Assembly (NCBI GenBank): GCA_965198325.1
Contig: CBDAPE010000014.1
Location: forward strand, 310,001-374,000
Length of the DNA stretch: 64,000 bases
Direction of reading: 5' to 3'
From: CBDAPE01 sp965198325
Lineage (GTDB): Bacteria > Pseudomonadota > Alphaproteobacteria > UBA828 > JAPUJA01
Of this stretch, positions 1-9,429 are shown one piece after another. The notes beneath the pieces were generated by a model. That model worked only from the letters and a program-made list of their open reading frames with translations. It did not search any database and was not told where the DNA came from. The position numbers and the translations under genes were made by a program. The first letter of the stretch is position 1. Each line of letters opens with the position of its first letter.

Positions 1-1508
1 AGCTGGTCAACCTTCACGCGGCATCGGGCGATCTCGAGTCGGCAATCGAGATGGCACGGCGCCTGATCGCGCTCGATTCCCTGCGCGAGGAAGCCCATCG
101 CAGCCTGATACATTTTCTGGCCCAGCCCGGCGATCGGGCCGGTGCGCTCAAGCAGTTCGAAATCTGCCGTTCCGTGCTGATGAAGGAGTTGGGTGTCGAT
201 CCCGATGCCGAGACGAAAGCGCTCGCGGCGGCGATCCGCGACGGCGAGGTCGTAGCGCCCCTGTCCCCGTCGGCGGACATCGGCGAGACGTCGCCGGAGA
301 CGGAGGAGAGCGCGGCGGCGCCGGCCGCCACGCTCCGCGCGATCGCCGTGCTGCCCTTCAAAAACCTTGCGGGCGATGCGGCGTCCGAAAGCTTTGTCGA
401 CAGCTTCACCGAAGAAGTCATCCTCGGGCTTTCGCGGTTTCGCTATCAGCCGGTGATCGCAAGCCAGTCGGTCTTCGCCTACAAGGGCAAGGCCGTGAAC
501 GTCCAGGAGGTCGCCCGGGCCTTGGGCGCGGGTTTCGTCGTCGAGGGAACGGTTCGCTCGGAAGGCGACCGGCTTCGGGTCTCCACCCAGCTCGTTGCCG
601 CCACCGACGGCCATCAGGTCTGGAGCCAGAGCTACGAGCGGTCAGCCGACGACCTGTTCGCGACACGAGACGCGATCGCGACCCAGATCGTCGCCGAGCT
701 GGGCACCCTCGATATGGGCCAGCTCTCCCGCGCTATGCTGCACCAGGCCCGCCACCGGAGCGCCGAAACCCGCAGCGCTCACGACTACATGCTCCTGGCG
801 TTGGAAAAACAGGATCGCTTTACCCGCGATGAAAACGAAGTATCGAAAGACTTGGTCGAAAAGGCGCTCGAAATCGATCCCGATTACGCTATGCCGATCG
901 GAAATTACGGCTGGAATTTCCTGAACGAGTGGATGTTCGGCTGGGGCGACGACTTCGAGGCCTCACGCAAGCGCGCAATCGAGCTTGCGGGCAGATCCCT
1001 CGCACTCGAGCCGTCCAACCCGGACATCCACTGGACCCGGGCGGCCATCGCCCTGAACGCGGAATTCGACTTCGATCTGGCGGAGGCCGAATTTCGCCGG
1101 GCCCTGGATCTCAACCCCAACTCGGCCGATATTATGGCCGATTGGGGCGGAACCCTGGCCTATCTGGGCCAGCCCCAGGAAGCGCGAGAGATCGTCTTGA
1201 GGGCGATGGCGCTCAATCCGGTACACCCCGACTGGTACAAGGAGTGTCTGGGCATTGTCGCCTTCAGCCTGGGCGAGGACAAAGAGGTCGTCGAGGCGTT
1301 CAGGCGGCTGACCGAAGCCGGCCCCTACAGCTTGATCTTTCTCGCCGCCGCCTACGCCCGACTGGGTCAGACCAAGGCCGCACGTGAGATTGTTGCCCGC
1401 CTGCGAGGAGCCTACCCCGACCTCGCGCTCGATCACTGGGTGAATCGCCAGCCCTACAAAAACGAGGCCGACAGGGCGCTTCTGCGCGACGTCCTGGGCA
1501 AGATCTGA
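1..1508 (+). CDS. BTAD-type regulator with TolB-like and TPR module (5' end outside window)
   Basis: The frame is already open at base 3, so the N-terminus lies upstream. The first ~75 codons look like the helical end of a BTAD (bacterial transcriptional activator) domain, with a ...KELGVDPDAETKAL segment. A TolB/FlgO-like domain starts with IAVLPFKNLAG near base 342 and runs to about 710. TPR-like helices follow to the stop (for example NPNSADIMADWGGTLAYLG). Proteins of this build are usually annotated as SARP/BTAD regulators or adenylate-cyclase-like TPR proteins, and their ligands are unknown. The frame ends in TGA at 1506 inside a motif that in the next two modules reads K-A-W, and the same frame continues into module 2. 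I read it as the first part of one interrupted gene. Confidence 0.7.
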   Translation, partial: LVNLHAASGDLESAIEMARRLIALDSLREEAHRSLIHFLAQPGDRAGALKQFEICRSVLMKELGVDPDAETKALAAAIRDGEVVAPLSPSADIGETSPETEESAAAPAATLRAIAVLPFKNLAGDAASESFVDSFTEEVILGLSRFRYQPVIASQSVFAYKGKAVNVQEVARALGAGFVVEGTVRSEGDRLRVSTQLVAATDGHQVWSQSYERSADDLFATRDAIATQIVAELGTLDMGQLSRAMLHQARHRSAETRSAHDYMLLALEKQDRFTRDENEVSKDLVEKALEIDPDYAMPIGNYGWNFLNEWMFGWGDDFEASRKRAIELAGRSLALEPSNPDIHWTRAAIALNAEFDFDLAEAEFRRALDLNPNSADIMADWGGTLAYLGQPQEAREIVLRAMALNPVHPDWYKECLGIVAFSLGEDKEVVEAFRRLTEAGPYSLIFLAAAYARLGQTKAAREIVARLRGAYPDLALDHWVNRQPYKNEADRALLRDVLGKI

Positions 1509-1598
1509 GACGATCAATCCGTCGCCTCGGCCGACCAGCCGGCACCCTCCGCAGGTCGACCGCCGGCCGCGCCGACCGAAAAACTGTCGATCGCCGTA

Positions 1599-3917
1599 TT
1601 GCCGTTCAGAAATCAAACCGGCGATTCCGGACAGGAGGCGTTTGTCGATGCCCTGACCGACGAAATAATCGACAGTCTGACCTGCTTCCGGCATCAGACC
1701 GTGGCACCGAGCGGTGCGGTTTTCGCCTTCAAGGACCAGTCGGCCACGGTCGAGGCGGTCGCGCGCGAGCTCGCCGTCGGCTACGTTCTCGAAGGCACGG
1801 TCCGCGAAACGGGCCCACGCCTCCGGGTCGCGGTTCAGCTCATCGAAGGGAGCGAAGGCCGCCAGGTGTGGAGCGAACGCTACGAGCGGGCTGCGGATGA
1901 CCCGGACGCTGCACGCCGCGACATCGTTCGCGGCATAGCCAGCGAGGCCGGAACCCTCGATTTCGGCTGGGTTTCCCGCGCTATCCTGGAGACGGCCCGG
2001 CGCAAGCCAGCTGCCGAACGCGATGCCCATGATTGGTTGCTGCTGGCGATTGAGTATCAGAATCGCTTGACGCGCGAAGGTATCGTCCGCTCGAAGGAAT
2101 TGACCGAGAACGCCCTCGAACTCGACCCCGATTACGCCATTGCGCTCGACAACCACACCTGGGACTACCTCTACGAGTGGAAATTCGGCTGGAGTGCCGA
2201 TTCTGTTGCATCCCGCGAGCGGGCCTTCGAGCTGTCCCAAAGGGCGCTTGATCTCGATCCGGAAAGCCCTGACCTCCACTGGACCATGGCATCGGTCTAT
2301 CTCCACGCGCGAGGCGATTTCGATGCGGCGGAAGCCGAGTACCAGAAGGCGCTCTCGCTGAACCCGAATGCGGCGGACATCCTCGCCAACTGGGGTGGCG
2401 ATCTGCCCTATTTGGGCCGTGCGGCCGAGGGGGTCGAGGCCGTACGCAAGGCAATCGATCTCAACCCGATTCACCCCGGCTGGTATGAATGGTGTTTCGG
2501 GTCCGCTGCCTACACGGCACGGCAATATGGCGATGCCGTCCATGCGCTCGAAAATGCGACGGAAGCGGGGGCGCTGGCGGATATCTACCTCGCTGCCAGC
2601 TACGCGCAGCTCGGCCGTGTCGAGGAGGCACAGGCCGTCGCGGCACGGGTTCGGGCGGATCACCCGGAGCAATCGGTCGATGACTGGGTGAGCCGCTGTC
2701 CCTTCAAACTCGATGCAGACCGCGAGCATTTGCGGGACGGCATGAACAAGGCGTGGGACGCAGTGACCGAGCACCGCGCCGCGCCGCAGGCCGGTCACCC
2801 GAAGCCGTCAGAGCACCAACAGGGCAAACCGTCGGTTGCCGTCTTGCCGTTCAAGAACCAGACCGGCGACGACGGTCAGGCCGATTTTGTCGACAGCTTT
2901 ACCGACGAAATCATAGATGGCCTGTCGCGTTTCCGTTCTCACGCGGTCGTCGCCAGCCGCTCGGCCTTCGCCTACAAAGATAAAGCCCTGACCGTTCAAG
3001 AGATTGGGCGCGAGCTCGGTGCACGCTACGTCGTCGAGGGAACCGTGCGCCGGGAAGATGGGCGCCTCAAGGTCACCGCCCGGCTCGTCGATGCGGAAAG
3101 CGGTGAGCAGGTGTGGAGCAAGGCCTTCGATCGGGCGGCCGACGACGGCTTCGTCGCGCGCGATGAGATTACGCGCTTCATTGCCGGCGAACTGGGAACC
3201 CTCGACAAGGGTCCGTTATCCCGCGCGATGGTCGACGACGCGCGGCGCAAGTCCGACTCCTCCCGCACCGCCCATGATTACTACATGCTCGCCATCGACG
3301 AGCAGAGCCACATTACGCTGGAGGGGATCGCGCGCTCGATCGCATTTGCCGAGAAAGCGCTCGCGCTCGATCCGGGTGATGCGGTCACCATGGGAACGCT
3401 TGCCTGGAACCATCTCTACGGCTGGGTCTTCGGTTGGACCGAATCACCCGAAAAAACCGCTGCGCGCGGGATCGAGCTCGCCAGGCAGGCGCTCGCGCTC
3501 GATCCGGCCAATGCTAATCTCCACTGGACCATGGCGGGCGTGCATCTGCATCTGCGGCAGGATCACGCGGCCGCGGAAGCCGAATACATGCGGGCCCTGT
3601 CCATCAACCCCGACGCCGCCGACATTCTGGCCGATTGGGGCGGCGATCTGATCTTCTTCGGCCGGGCGGAAGAGGGCATCGAGATCGTTCGCAGGGCGAT
3701 GGTGCTGAACCCGGTCCATCCCGGCTGGTACGAATGGTGTCTGGGCGCTGCGCTTTATTCGGCGCGGCGCTACGAAGAGGCCATCCCGGAATTGGAGGGG
3801 GCCGTCGATGCCGGTCCCGCGGCGACGATGGTGCTGGCTGCAAGCTATGCACAGTTGGGGCGGCTCGACGAGGCGCGCCCGCTAGCCGCACGGATCCGTG
3901 CGGATTTCCCGGGCTAG
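1599..3917 (+). CDS. TolB-like/TPR modules 2 and 3 of the interrupted gene
   Basis: This lies in the same frame as the preceding segment. The frame is open from 1509, and coding similarity starts before the first usable start (TTG at 1599), which would cut into the conserved IAVLPF strand. The segment therefore has no convincing start of its own. Module 2 runs from about 1585 to 2780 and module 3 from about 2830 to 3915. Each has a TolB/FlgO-like domain (AVLPF, FVD..TDEIID, YVLEGTVR or YVVEGTVR, QVWS), then TPR-like repeats with NPxAADILAxWGGDL and HPGWYEWC motifs. The modules are clear paralogues of each other and of module 1. The frame stops at TAG 3915, where module 2 has Gln in the equivalent HPEQSVDDWV motif. 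No signal peptide or membrane segment is seen. Confidence 0.65.
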   Translation: MPFRNQTGDSGQEAFVDALTDEIIDSLTCFRHQTVAPSGAVFAFKDQSATVEAVARELAVGYVLEGTVRETGPRLRVAVQLIEGSEGRQVWSERYERAADDPDAARRDIVRGIASEAGTLDFGWVSRAILETARRKPAAERDAHDWLLLAIEYQNRLTREGIVRSKELTENALELDPDYAIALDNHTWDYLYEWKFGWSADSVASRERAFELSQRALDLDPESPDLHWTMASVYLHARGDFDAAEAEYQKALSLNPNAADILANWGGDLPYLGRAAEGVEAVRKAIDLNPIHPGWYEWCFGSAAYTARQYGDAVHALENATEAGALADIYLAASYAQLGRVEEAQAVAARVRADHPEQSVDDWVSRCPFKLDADREHLRDGMNKAWDAVTEHRAAPQAGHPKPSEHQQGKPSVAVLPFKNQTGDDGQADFVDSFTDEIIDGLSRFRSHAVVASRSAFAYKDKALTVQEIGRELGARYVVEGTVRREDGRLKVTARLVDAESGEQVWSKAFDRAADDGFVARDEITRFIAGELGTLDKGPLSRAMVDDARRKSDSSRTAHDYYMLAIDEQSHITLEGIARSIAFAEKALALDPGDAVTMGTLAWNHLYGWVFGWTESPEKTAARGIELARQALALDPANANLHWTMAGVHLHLRQDHAAAEAEYMRALSINPDAADILADWGGDLIFFGRAEEGIEIVRRAMVLNPVHPGWYEWCLGAALYSARRYEEAIPELEGAVDAGPAATMVLAASYAQLGRLDEARPLAARIRADFPG

Positions 3918-3986
3918 AGGGTTGCCGACTGGGTCTCGCGGCGGCCCTACCTGCTCGAATCCGACCGTGAACATTTCCGCGAGGGA

Positions 3987-5093
3987 TTGCAGAAGGCTTG
4001 GGGCGAGGAAGATGCGGCGCCTGCAGCGGCCGAGACGGTTCGCGAAGCACCGGTTCCCGCGTCCGCGATCATTGTCCCGAGCCCGGCGACCGGCGCGGAG
4101 CGGCCATCGATCGCGGTCCTGCCATTCAAGAACGTCAGCGGCGATTCGGACGAGGACTATTTCTCCGACGGCATCACCGAGGACATCACCAACGAGCTGT
4201 CCAAATTCCGCTCGCTGTTCGTGATCTCCAGCCAGTCGGCGTTTGCCTACAAGGACCGGTCCGTCGATCTTCAGGAGGTGGGCCGCGAGCTCGGTGTCGG
4301 CTATGTCGTCGAGGGCAGTGTGCGGCGCGCCGGCGAACGGGTGCGCATTGCGGCCCAACTCGCCGAGACCGGATCGCGCAACCAGTTCTGGTCGGAACGC
4401 TACGACCGCAATCTCGCGGACGTCTTTGCGGTCCAGGACGAGGTCGCCCAGTCGATCGTCTCGACGGTGGCCCGGCGGCTGCGGCTGGCGGGCGAGGAAA
4501 AGGCCCAGCGCAAGCACCCGGCCAATTTGCAGGCTTACGAATATGTGCTGCGCGCCAACGAACCCTACAGCGCTTATACGCCGCAGATGAATGAAGATAC
4601 ACGGGCGCTCTACGAAAAGGCGTTGGAGATCGACCCGACTTACGCCCAGGCCTGTGCCTATCTCGCCGTCACCCATCTCTACGATCGGGAATTTTCCTGG
4701 GTGCCGCCCGACGCCAAACCACTCGAGACGGGTTTCGAATATGCCGCGCGCTCGGTTGCGCTGGACGAGGCCGACGCCGAGACCCAGTCGGCGCTCGCCT
4801 ATGCCTGCCTGCATGCCCGCCAGTTCGACTGGGCGGGGTTTCATTTCGACCAGGCGCAGCAGCTCAATCCCAACGACGCCATCGTCCACGGCTTGAAGGG
4901 CATGTACCAGATCTTCCGGGGCCAGTGGGCCGAGGCGATCGAGACCATTATGCGCTCGCGCCGGCTCAATCCGCTGGCGCCCGACTGGGATTACTGGAAT
5001 CTCGGTATCGCCTATTTCGGTCTGCGCGATTACGCCCAGGCGGCCGCCATGTTCAATCGCATGGCGAACCGGCCGTCCGAGCTTTACGCTTAG
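3987..5093 (+). CDS. TolB-like/TPR module 4 of the interrupted gene
   Basis: This is the same frame again, open from 3918. The bases just after the stop encode RVADWVSRRPYLLESDRE, which continues the end of module 3, so the stop at 3915 interrupts a homologous region rather than separating genes. The TolB-like domain starts near 4107 (IAVLPFKNVSGDSDEDYFSDG) and the TPR-like part near 4510. This module is the most divergent of the four and resembles the commoner single-module proteins (ITEDITNELSKF, YVVEGSVRR). Another in-frame TAG at 5091 cuts it in the middle of a TPR (ELYA-stop-LAACYARMG). The TTG at 3987 is only a formal start and no ribosome binding site supports it. Confidence 0.6.
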   Translation: MQKAWGEEDAAPAAAETVREAPVPASAIIVPSPATGAERPSIAVLPFKNVSGDSDEDYFSDGITEDITNELSKFRSLFVISSQSAFAYKDRSVDLQEVGRELGVGYVVEGSVRRAGERVRIAAQLAETGSRNQFWSERYDRNLADVFAVQDEVAQSIVSTVARRLRLAGEEKAQRKHPANLQAYEYVLRANEPYSAYTPQMNEDTRALYEKALEIDPTYAQACAYLAVTHLYDREFSWVPPDAKPLETGFEYAARSVALDEADAETQSALAYACLHARQFDWAGFHFDQAQQLNPNDAIVHGLKGMYQIFRGQWAEAIETIMRSRRLNPLAPDWDYWNLGIAYFGLRDYAQAAAMFNRMANRPSELYA

Positions 5094-5309
5094 CTCGCCG
5101 CCTGCTACGCCAGGATGGGGCGGGACGAGGAGGCGCGGGGTCACATGACCGAGTTCCATCGGCTCATGCCGCTCGATCTGCCCGGTTATCCGGGCACGGA
5201 CCGCGAGGGCTGGCTGGCCTATTTCGACCACTCCTTCCCCTACGAACATCCCGAACATCTGGACGAGCTGATGGAGGCGCTCGACAAGGCAGGATTGTGC
5301 GCGCCCTAG
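5094..5309 (+). pseudogene. C-terminal tail of module 4, beyond in-frame TAG
   Basis: The same reading frame continues past the TAG at 5091 with LAACYARMGRDEEARGHM, a normal TPR continuation. It then runs through a proline- and aromatic-rich tail (YPGTDREGWLAYFDHSFP) and LDELMEALDKAGL to a TAG stop at 5307. Tails of the type WLxYFxxPFxxxxxxEHLxEGLRKAGL are usual ends of TolB-like/TPR proteins, so this is very probably the true C-terminus of the whole array. It is listed separately because normal translation would not reach it, unless it restarted at the ATG at 5115. Confidence 0.6.
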
Positions 5310-5347
5310 CGCGAGCCGGTCTCGTGCCCGAGGGGTGCCGCGCCCGG

Positions 5348-5421
5348 CCTTTTTTATAGCGGGTAGATATCGGCCATCCGGCTCGACGCTCCTTGAGCTT
5401 TGTGGGGGTCCGCCGCGTACC
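5348..5421 (+). repeat. Direct repeat copy A, with hairpin arms
   Basis: A 45-bp block (5348-5392, starting CCTTTTTTATAGCGGG) followed, after 12 extra bases, by a 17-bp block (5405-5421) recurs at 5661-5722. In this copy only, 11-bp arms at 5371-5381 and 5420-5430 are perfect reverse complements and could fold into a hairpin. No ORF covers it. Confidence 0.8.
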
Positions 5422-5530
5422 GGATGGCCGAATAAGGAGAGGCCGGATTCGCGGGAGTCGTTAAGATATGATCCGCGGTGCGCTCTCACACTGCAACACC
5501 GGACCATCATTTCCCCTCTCGGGGCGCTCG

Positions 5531-5554
5531 GGCCAGGTCCTATCCTGGCCTTTT
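5531..5554 (+). terminator. Rho-independent terminator downstream of the TolB/TPR array
   Basis: A perfect 7-bp stem (GGCCAGG / CCTGGCC, 5531-5537 and 5544-5550) has a 6-nt loop and is followed by TTTT. It lies about 220 bp beyond the last stop of the array on the same strand. The rest of the 440-base stretch 5310-5751 holds only the two repeat copies and no convincing gene. Confidence 0.55.
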
Positions 5555-5660
5555 GCGTTGATGGCCACCGCGATGCGTCGCGGCTATGACAAATCTACAC
5601 CTTGTGGTTTCACCCCGTCAATGCACAGGATGTGTCGCCGTCAACGTAATAGGGTAATTC

Positions 5661-5722
5661 CCTTTTTTATAGCGGGTAGATATCGGCCATCCGGCTCGAC
5701 GCTCCGGGGTCCGCCGCGTACC
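5661..5722 (+). repeat. Direct repeat copy B
   Basis: This copy has the same 45-bp and 17-bp blocks as 5348-5421, but they are contiguous: the 12-bp insert of copy A is absent. The sequence beyond it differs, so the hairpin arm seen in copy A is destroyed. It ends about 30 bp before the broken membrane-protein gene, so it may lie in that gene's promoter region. Confidence 0.8.
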
Positions 5723-5751
5723 ATGCGGCCCTCCGCTATTCGCGTTGGAAC

Positions 5752-6485
5752 GTGTCCTTGCCCGAGCCCGCCCGCTTTTCGATATCGTTGTGCCGTGTCG
5801 AGCGCTGGCTCGTCGTCCTGCTTGCCGTCTCGACGTTACTCGCAATCGCAGCACTTCTGATCCATCGGGTCTGGGACGAGGAGTTCGCCTACGGCTTCGT
5901 GCCCCAGTTCGGCCATGAGTTCGAGGAGAACATCCAGACCTAGTACGCCGCTCTCCTGTTGCTCTCCTCTTCGCTTACGCTCTTCGCCATCGCCCGGCAC
6001 GCCGGCTCGCCGGCGCGGCTTATCCGGGACGGTGGTTCGCGCTCGGAGTGATCTTCTTCTATATGTCGGTCGACGAGGCGGCGGTGCTCCACGAGTTGCT
6101 CAACGACGTGTGGCTCGAGGGCTATCTGGTGAGCGGAATCTTCTACTTCATGTGGATCTTTCCCGCCGCCCTGCTGGTCGCCATCTTCCTCGCCCTCTAC
6201 TGGCGGTTTTTCCTGGCGCTGCCCGCCGGCATCCGGATGCGGGTGGCGCTGGCTGGCCTGCTCTATGTCGGGGGTGCGCTCGGCACCGAGGTGCCGCTGG
6301 GGTTTTGGGCGGCCCGCCACGGCGATTCGAACCTCGTCTACGGAATCGTTCAGACCTGTCAGGAAAGCTTTGAGCTCGCGGGCGCATCGCTGTTCTTCGC
6401 GACCCTGCTCCGCCATCTGGCCGGCGGTGCCGAGCGGCTGGCAGTCAGCGTCGGCGGGGACGGACCGTCGAGCCCGACCGCCTGA
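5752..6485 (+). pseudogene. Integral membrane protein, broken by a nonsense codon and a frameshift
   Basis: Three pieces of one protein can be read. GTG 5752 starts a frame with a membrane helix (WLVVLLAVSTLLAIAALLI) and a conserved-looking EENIQT motif, ending at TAG 5941. The same frame continues with a second helix (YAALLLLSSSLTLFAIARHAG). After a shift of one base near 6010-6032, a third segment begins RWFALGVIFFYMSVDEAAVLHE and carries further helices to 6485. From memory, intact relatives have Trp where the TAG lies (...PTWYSSLLLL) and run on without a break to the ...SxDEAAxLHE motif. The function of the family is not known to me. The gene is either dead or misassembled. Confidence 0.6.
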
Positions 6486-6497
6486 AGCGGCGCGGGT

Positions 6498-9185
6498 CTA
6501 AGCCGCCGCGATGGATCGCAGCACGTAGTTCAGGATCCCGCCGTGGCGGTAGTAGGCGGCCTCGTCGGCGGTGTCGATCCGGCACAACAGGTCGACGCTC
6601 TCGCTCGAGCCGTCCGCGCGCACGATTTGGCAGGGAACACTCATCCCCGGGGTTACCCCGTCGGCCAAGCCGCCGAGATCGATCGTCTCGCTGCCGTCGA
6701 GGGCCAGGCTTTGGCGGTTCACGCCGTCGGGGAATTGCAGGGGCAGGACGCCCATACCGACCAGGTTCGAGCGGTGGATACGCTCGAAGCTTTCGACGAT
6801 CACGGCGTGCACGCCGAGCAGCCGGGTCCCCTTCGCAGCCCAGTCCCGCGAGCTGCCCGAGCCGTACTCCTTGCCCGCGACGACGACGAGCGGTACGCCC
6901 GCCTCGCGGTAGGCCATCGCGGCGTCGAAGATCGGCATTTCGGTGCCGTCGGGCATGAAGCGGGTCACGCCGCCCTCGGTACCCGGCGCCATCTCGTTGC
7001 GTAAGCGCACATTTGCGAAGGTGCCGCGCATCATGATTTCGTGATTCCCCCGGCGCGAGCCGTAGGAGTTGAAGTCTGCCCGCTCGATGCCGCGCTCGAT
7101 CAAATAGGCGTCAGCGGGACTGTCCGCCTTGATCGCGCCCGCGGGCGAGATGTGGTCGGTGGTGATCGAATCGCCCAGGATGGCAAGCGGCCGGGCGCCC
7201 CGAATGTCGCCGGACGCCTCGGGCTCGGGCCCCATACCCTCGAAATAGGGCGGATTCTTGACATAGGTGCTGTCGTCGACCCAATCGTAGGTCAGCCCGC
7301 TCGCCGTCTCGATCCCCTGCCACGCGGCATCGCCCGAGAAGACGTCGGCATATTGCTTCTGAAACATCGCCGGACTGAGGGCTGCGCCCAGCGTCTCGCG
7401 GACCTCCCCGTTCGACGGCCAGATATCGCGCAAATAGACCGGGCTGCCGCTCTCGTCCGTGCCCAGCGCCTCACGGGTCAGATCGGCGCCGAGAGACCCG
7501 GCGATGGCATAGGCGACAACGAGAGGCGGCGAGGCGAGGTAGCTGGCTTTCACGAAGGCGCTGATCCGGCCCTCGAAGTTGCGGTTTCCCGAGAGCACGG
7601 CGCCCACCACGAGGCCACCCTCCTCGATCGCCTTCTCGATGGCTGCGGACAGGGGGCCGGAATTGCCGATGCAGGTGGTACAGCCATAACCCACGAGATT
7701 GAAGCCCAGCGCGTCTAGATCGCCGCTGAGTCCGGCCGCGTCGAGATAGTCGGTGACCACCTTGGAGCCCGGCGCAAGCGATGTCTTCACCCAGGGCTTC
7801 ACGGCGAGACCCTTCGCCCGCGCCTTGCGCGCAAGAAGCCCGGCGGCGAGCATGACGGTGGGGTTTGACGTGTTGGTGCAACTGGTGATCGCCGCGATCA
7901 CGACGTCGCCCTCGCCCAGATCGTAAGCTTCGCCCTCGACGGCCGCGCGCGAGCCGCGCCAGTCGGTCGGTTTCGCGAAGCCGTTGGTCATCGCCGCGTC
8001 GAACGCGCTCGCCGCGGTCGACAGCGCGACCCGGTCTTGCGGCCGCTTCGGCCCCGCGAGACTGGGCTCGACCGTCGAGATGTCGAGCTCGAGCCGATCC
8101 GTAAACACCGGATCGGGGGTCTCGGCGTCGCGCCACAGGCCTTGCGTCCTGGCATAGGCCTCGACCAGGGCGATCCGCTCGGGGTCGCGTCCGGTGAAGT
8201 CGAGATAGGCGATGGTCTCCGCATCGATCGGGAAGAAACCGCAGGTCGCGCCGTATTCGGGCGCCATGTTCGCAACCGTCGCGCGGTCGGCGAGCGACAG
8301 CGCATCGAGTGCCGGTCCGTAGAATTCGACGAACTTGCCGACCACGCCCCTGGCGCGGAGCATCTCGACCACGGTCAGAACGAGGTCGGTCGCCGTTGCG
8401 CCTTCGGCGAGCTGGCCGGTCAGCTTGAAGCCAATGACCTCTGGAATCAGCATGGAGACGGGCTGGCCGAGCATCGCGGCCTCGGCCTCGATGCCGCCCA
8501 CGCCCCAGCCCAGAACGGCCAGGCCGTTGACCATCGTGGTGTGACTGTCGGTGCCGACCAGGGTATCGGGATAGGCGACGGTCGAGCCGTCGGTCGCCTT
8601 GGTCCAGACGACCTGGGCCAGATATTCGAGGTTGACCTGATGGCAGATGCCCGTGCCAGGCGGCACGACCCGGAAATTCTCGAAGCCCGACTGACCCCAG
8701 CGCAGGAAGGCGTAGCGCTCGCCGTTGCGCGCCATCTCGATCTCGACGTTTTTCTGAAACGCGCCGGCATTGCCGAACGCATCGACCTGGACCGAATGGT
8801 CGATCACAAGATCGACCGGGGCCAGCGGGTTGATCCGGTTCGGGTCGCCGCCCAGTGCGGTCATCGCGTCGCGCATTGCCGCCAGGTCGACCACCGCGGG
8901 CACGCCCGTGAAATCCTGCATCAGGACCCGCGCCGGGCGGTAGGCGATTTCGGTCGCGGAGCGGCGCTGGGCGAGCCAACCCGCAATCGCCGCGATGTCG
9001 CTCGTGGTCACGCTTTGGCCGTCTTCGTGGCGCAGTAGATTCTCGAGCAGGACCTTGAGCGAGAAGGGCAGCCGCGAGATGTCGCCCAATCCGGCCTGCT
9101 CGGCCTCGGGCAGGCTGTAATAGACATAATCGGTGCCGCCGACGGAAAGCGACTGGCGGGCATTGAAGCTGTTCATCGCGCTCAC
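6498..9185 (-). CDS. acnA: Aconitate hydratase A
   Basis: It interconverts citrate and isocitrate in the TCA cycle, using a [4Fe-4S] cluster in the cytosol. The 895-residue product has the normal length for AcnA. Three cluster cysteines are visible: Cys436 in SCTNTSNP, and Cys502 and Cys505 in GYGCTTCIGNSG. The swivel domain is present, with GSGSSRDWAAKG near the C-terminus. I chose GTG 9185 because AGGAG lies 8 nt upstream and the resulting N-terminus (M-SAMNSFNARQSL) aligns with the usual MTSLDSF start of alphaproteobacterial AcnA. ATG 9176 is the alternative. It is divergent from ccmA, with about 245 bp between them, an arrangement common in alphaproteobacteria. Confidence 0.97.
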   Translation of the reverse strand: MSAMNSFNARQSLSVGGTDYVYYSLPEAEQAGLGDISRLPFSLKVLLENLLRHEDGQSVTTSDIAAIAGWLAQRRSATEIAYRPARVLMQDFTGVPAVVDLAAMRDAMTALGGDPNRINPLAPVDLVIDHSVQVDAFGNAGAFQKNVEIEMARNGERYAFLRWGQSGFENFRVVPPGTGICHQVNLEYLAQVVWTKATDGSTVAYPDTLVGTDSHTTMVNGLAVLGWGVGGIEAEAAMLGQPVSMLIPEVIGFKLTGQLAEGATATDLVLTVVEMLRARGVVGKFVEFYGPALDALSLADRATVANMAPEYGATCGFFPIDAETIAYLDFTGRDPERIALVEAYARTQGLWRDAETPDPVFTDRLELDISTVEPSLAGPKRPQDRVALSTAASAFDAAMTNGFAKPTDWRGSRAAVEGEAYDLGEGDVVIAAITSCTNTSNPTVMLAAGLLARKARAKGLAVKPWVKTSLAPGSKVVTDYLDAAGLSGDLDALGFNLVGYGCTTCIGNSGPLSAAIEKAIEEGGLVVGAVLSGNRNFEGRISAFVKASYLASPPLVVAYAIAGSLGADLTREALGTDESGSPVYLRDIWPSNGEVRETLGAALSPAMFQKQYADVFSGDAAWQGIETASGLTYDWVDDSTYVKNPPYFEGMGPEPEASGDIRGARPLAILGDSITTDHISPAGAIKADSPADAYLIERGIERADFNSYGSRRGNHEIMMRGTFANVRLRNEMAPGTEGGVTRFMPDGTEMPIFDAAMAYREAGVPLVVVAGKEYGSGSSRDWAAKGTRLLGVHAVIVESFERIHRSNLVGMGVLPLQFPDGVNRQSLALDGSETIDLGGLADGVTPGMSVPCQIVRADGSSESVDLLCRIDTADEAAYYRHGGILNYVLRSIAAA

Positions 9186-9429
9186 GACATCGTCTCCTTG
9201 TTCTGGCGTCCTTCGCCCGGCTGGCGGCCCTGACGGCACGTCCTGGGTCGGTCGGGACCCGCTGCCGGCGAGGATGGCGGACGAAGGTTGCTAAATCGTG
9301 ACCCGTTCCACCCGCTCATGACCCGGCGGGGCGATCAGGGTAATTTTACTTCGCCGCGTGCGAAACTGCCAGTGCTGGGCTATCAATCGGTACGGTGCGG
9401 GGGCGTGGCCGGGGAGGAGAGGTCGAGCG

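Noticed and set aside
963..1387. Several short plus-strand frames inside genes (for example 595-924, 929-1387, 1714-1938)
   Set aside because: They overlap homologous coding sequence in another frame, lack ribosome binding sites and have the Arg/Pro/Ser-rich composition of shadows.
963..2798. A 611-codon minus-strand frame over the TolB/TPR modules
   Set aside because: It is antisense to clearly homologous protein modules, has shadow-like composition and matches no family. The same holds for the 542-codon frame at 3882-5510.
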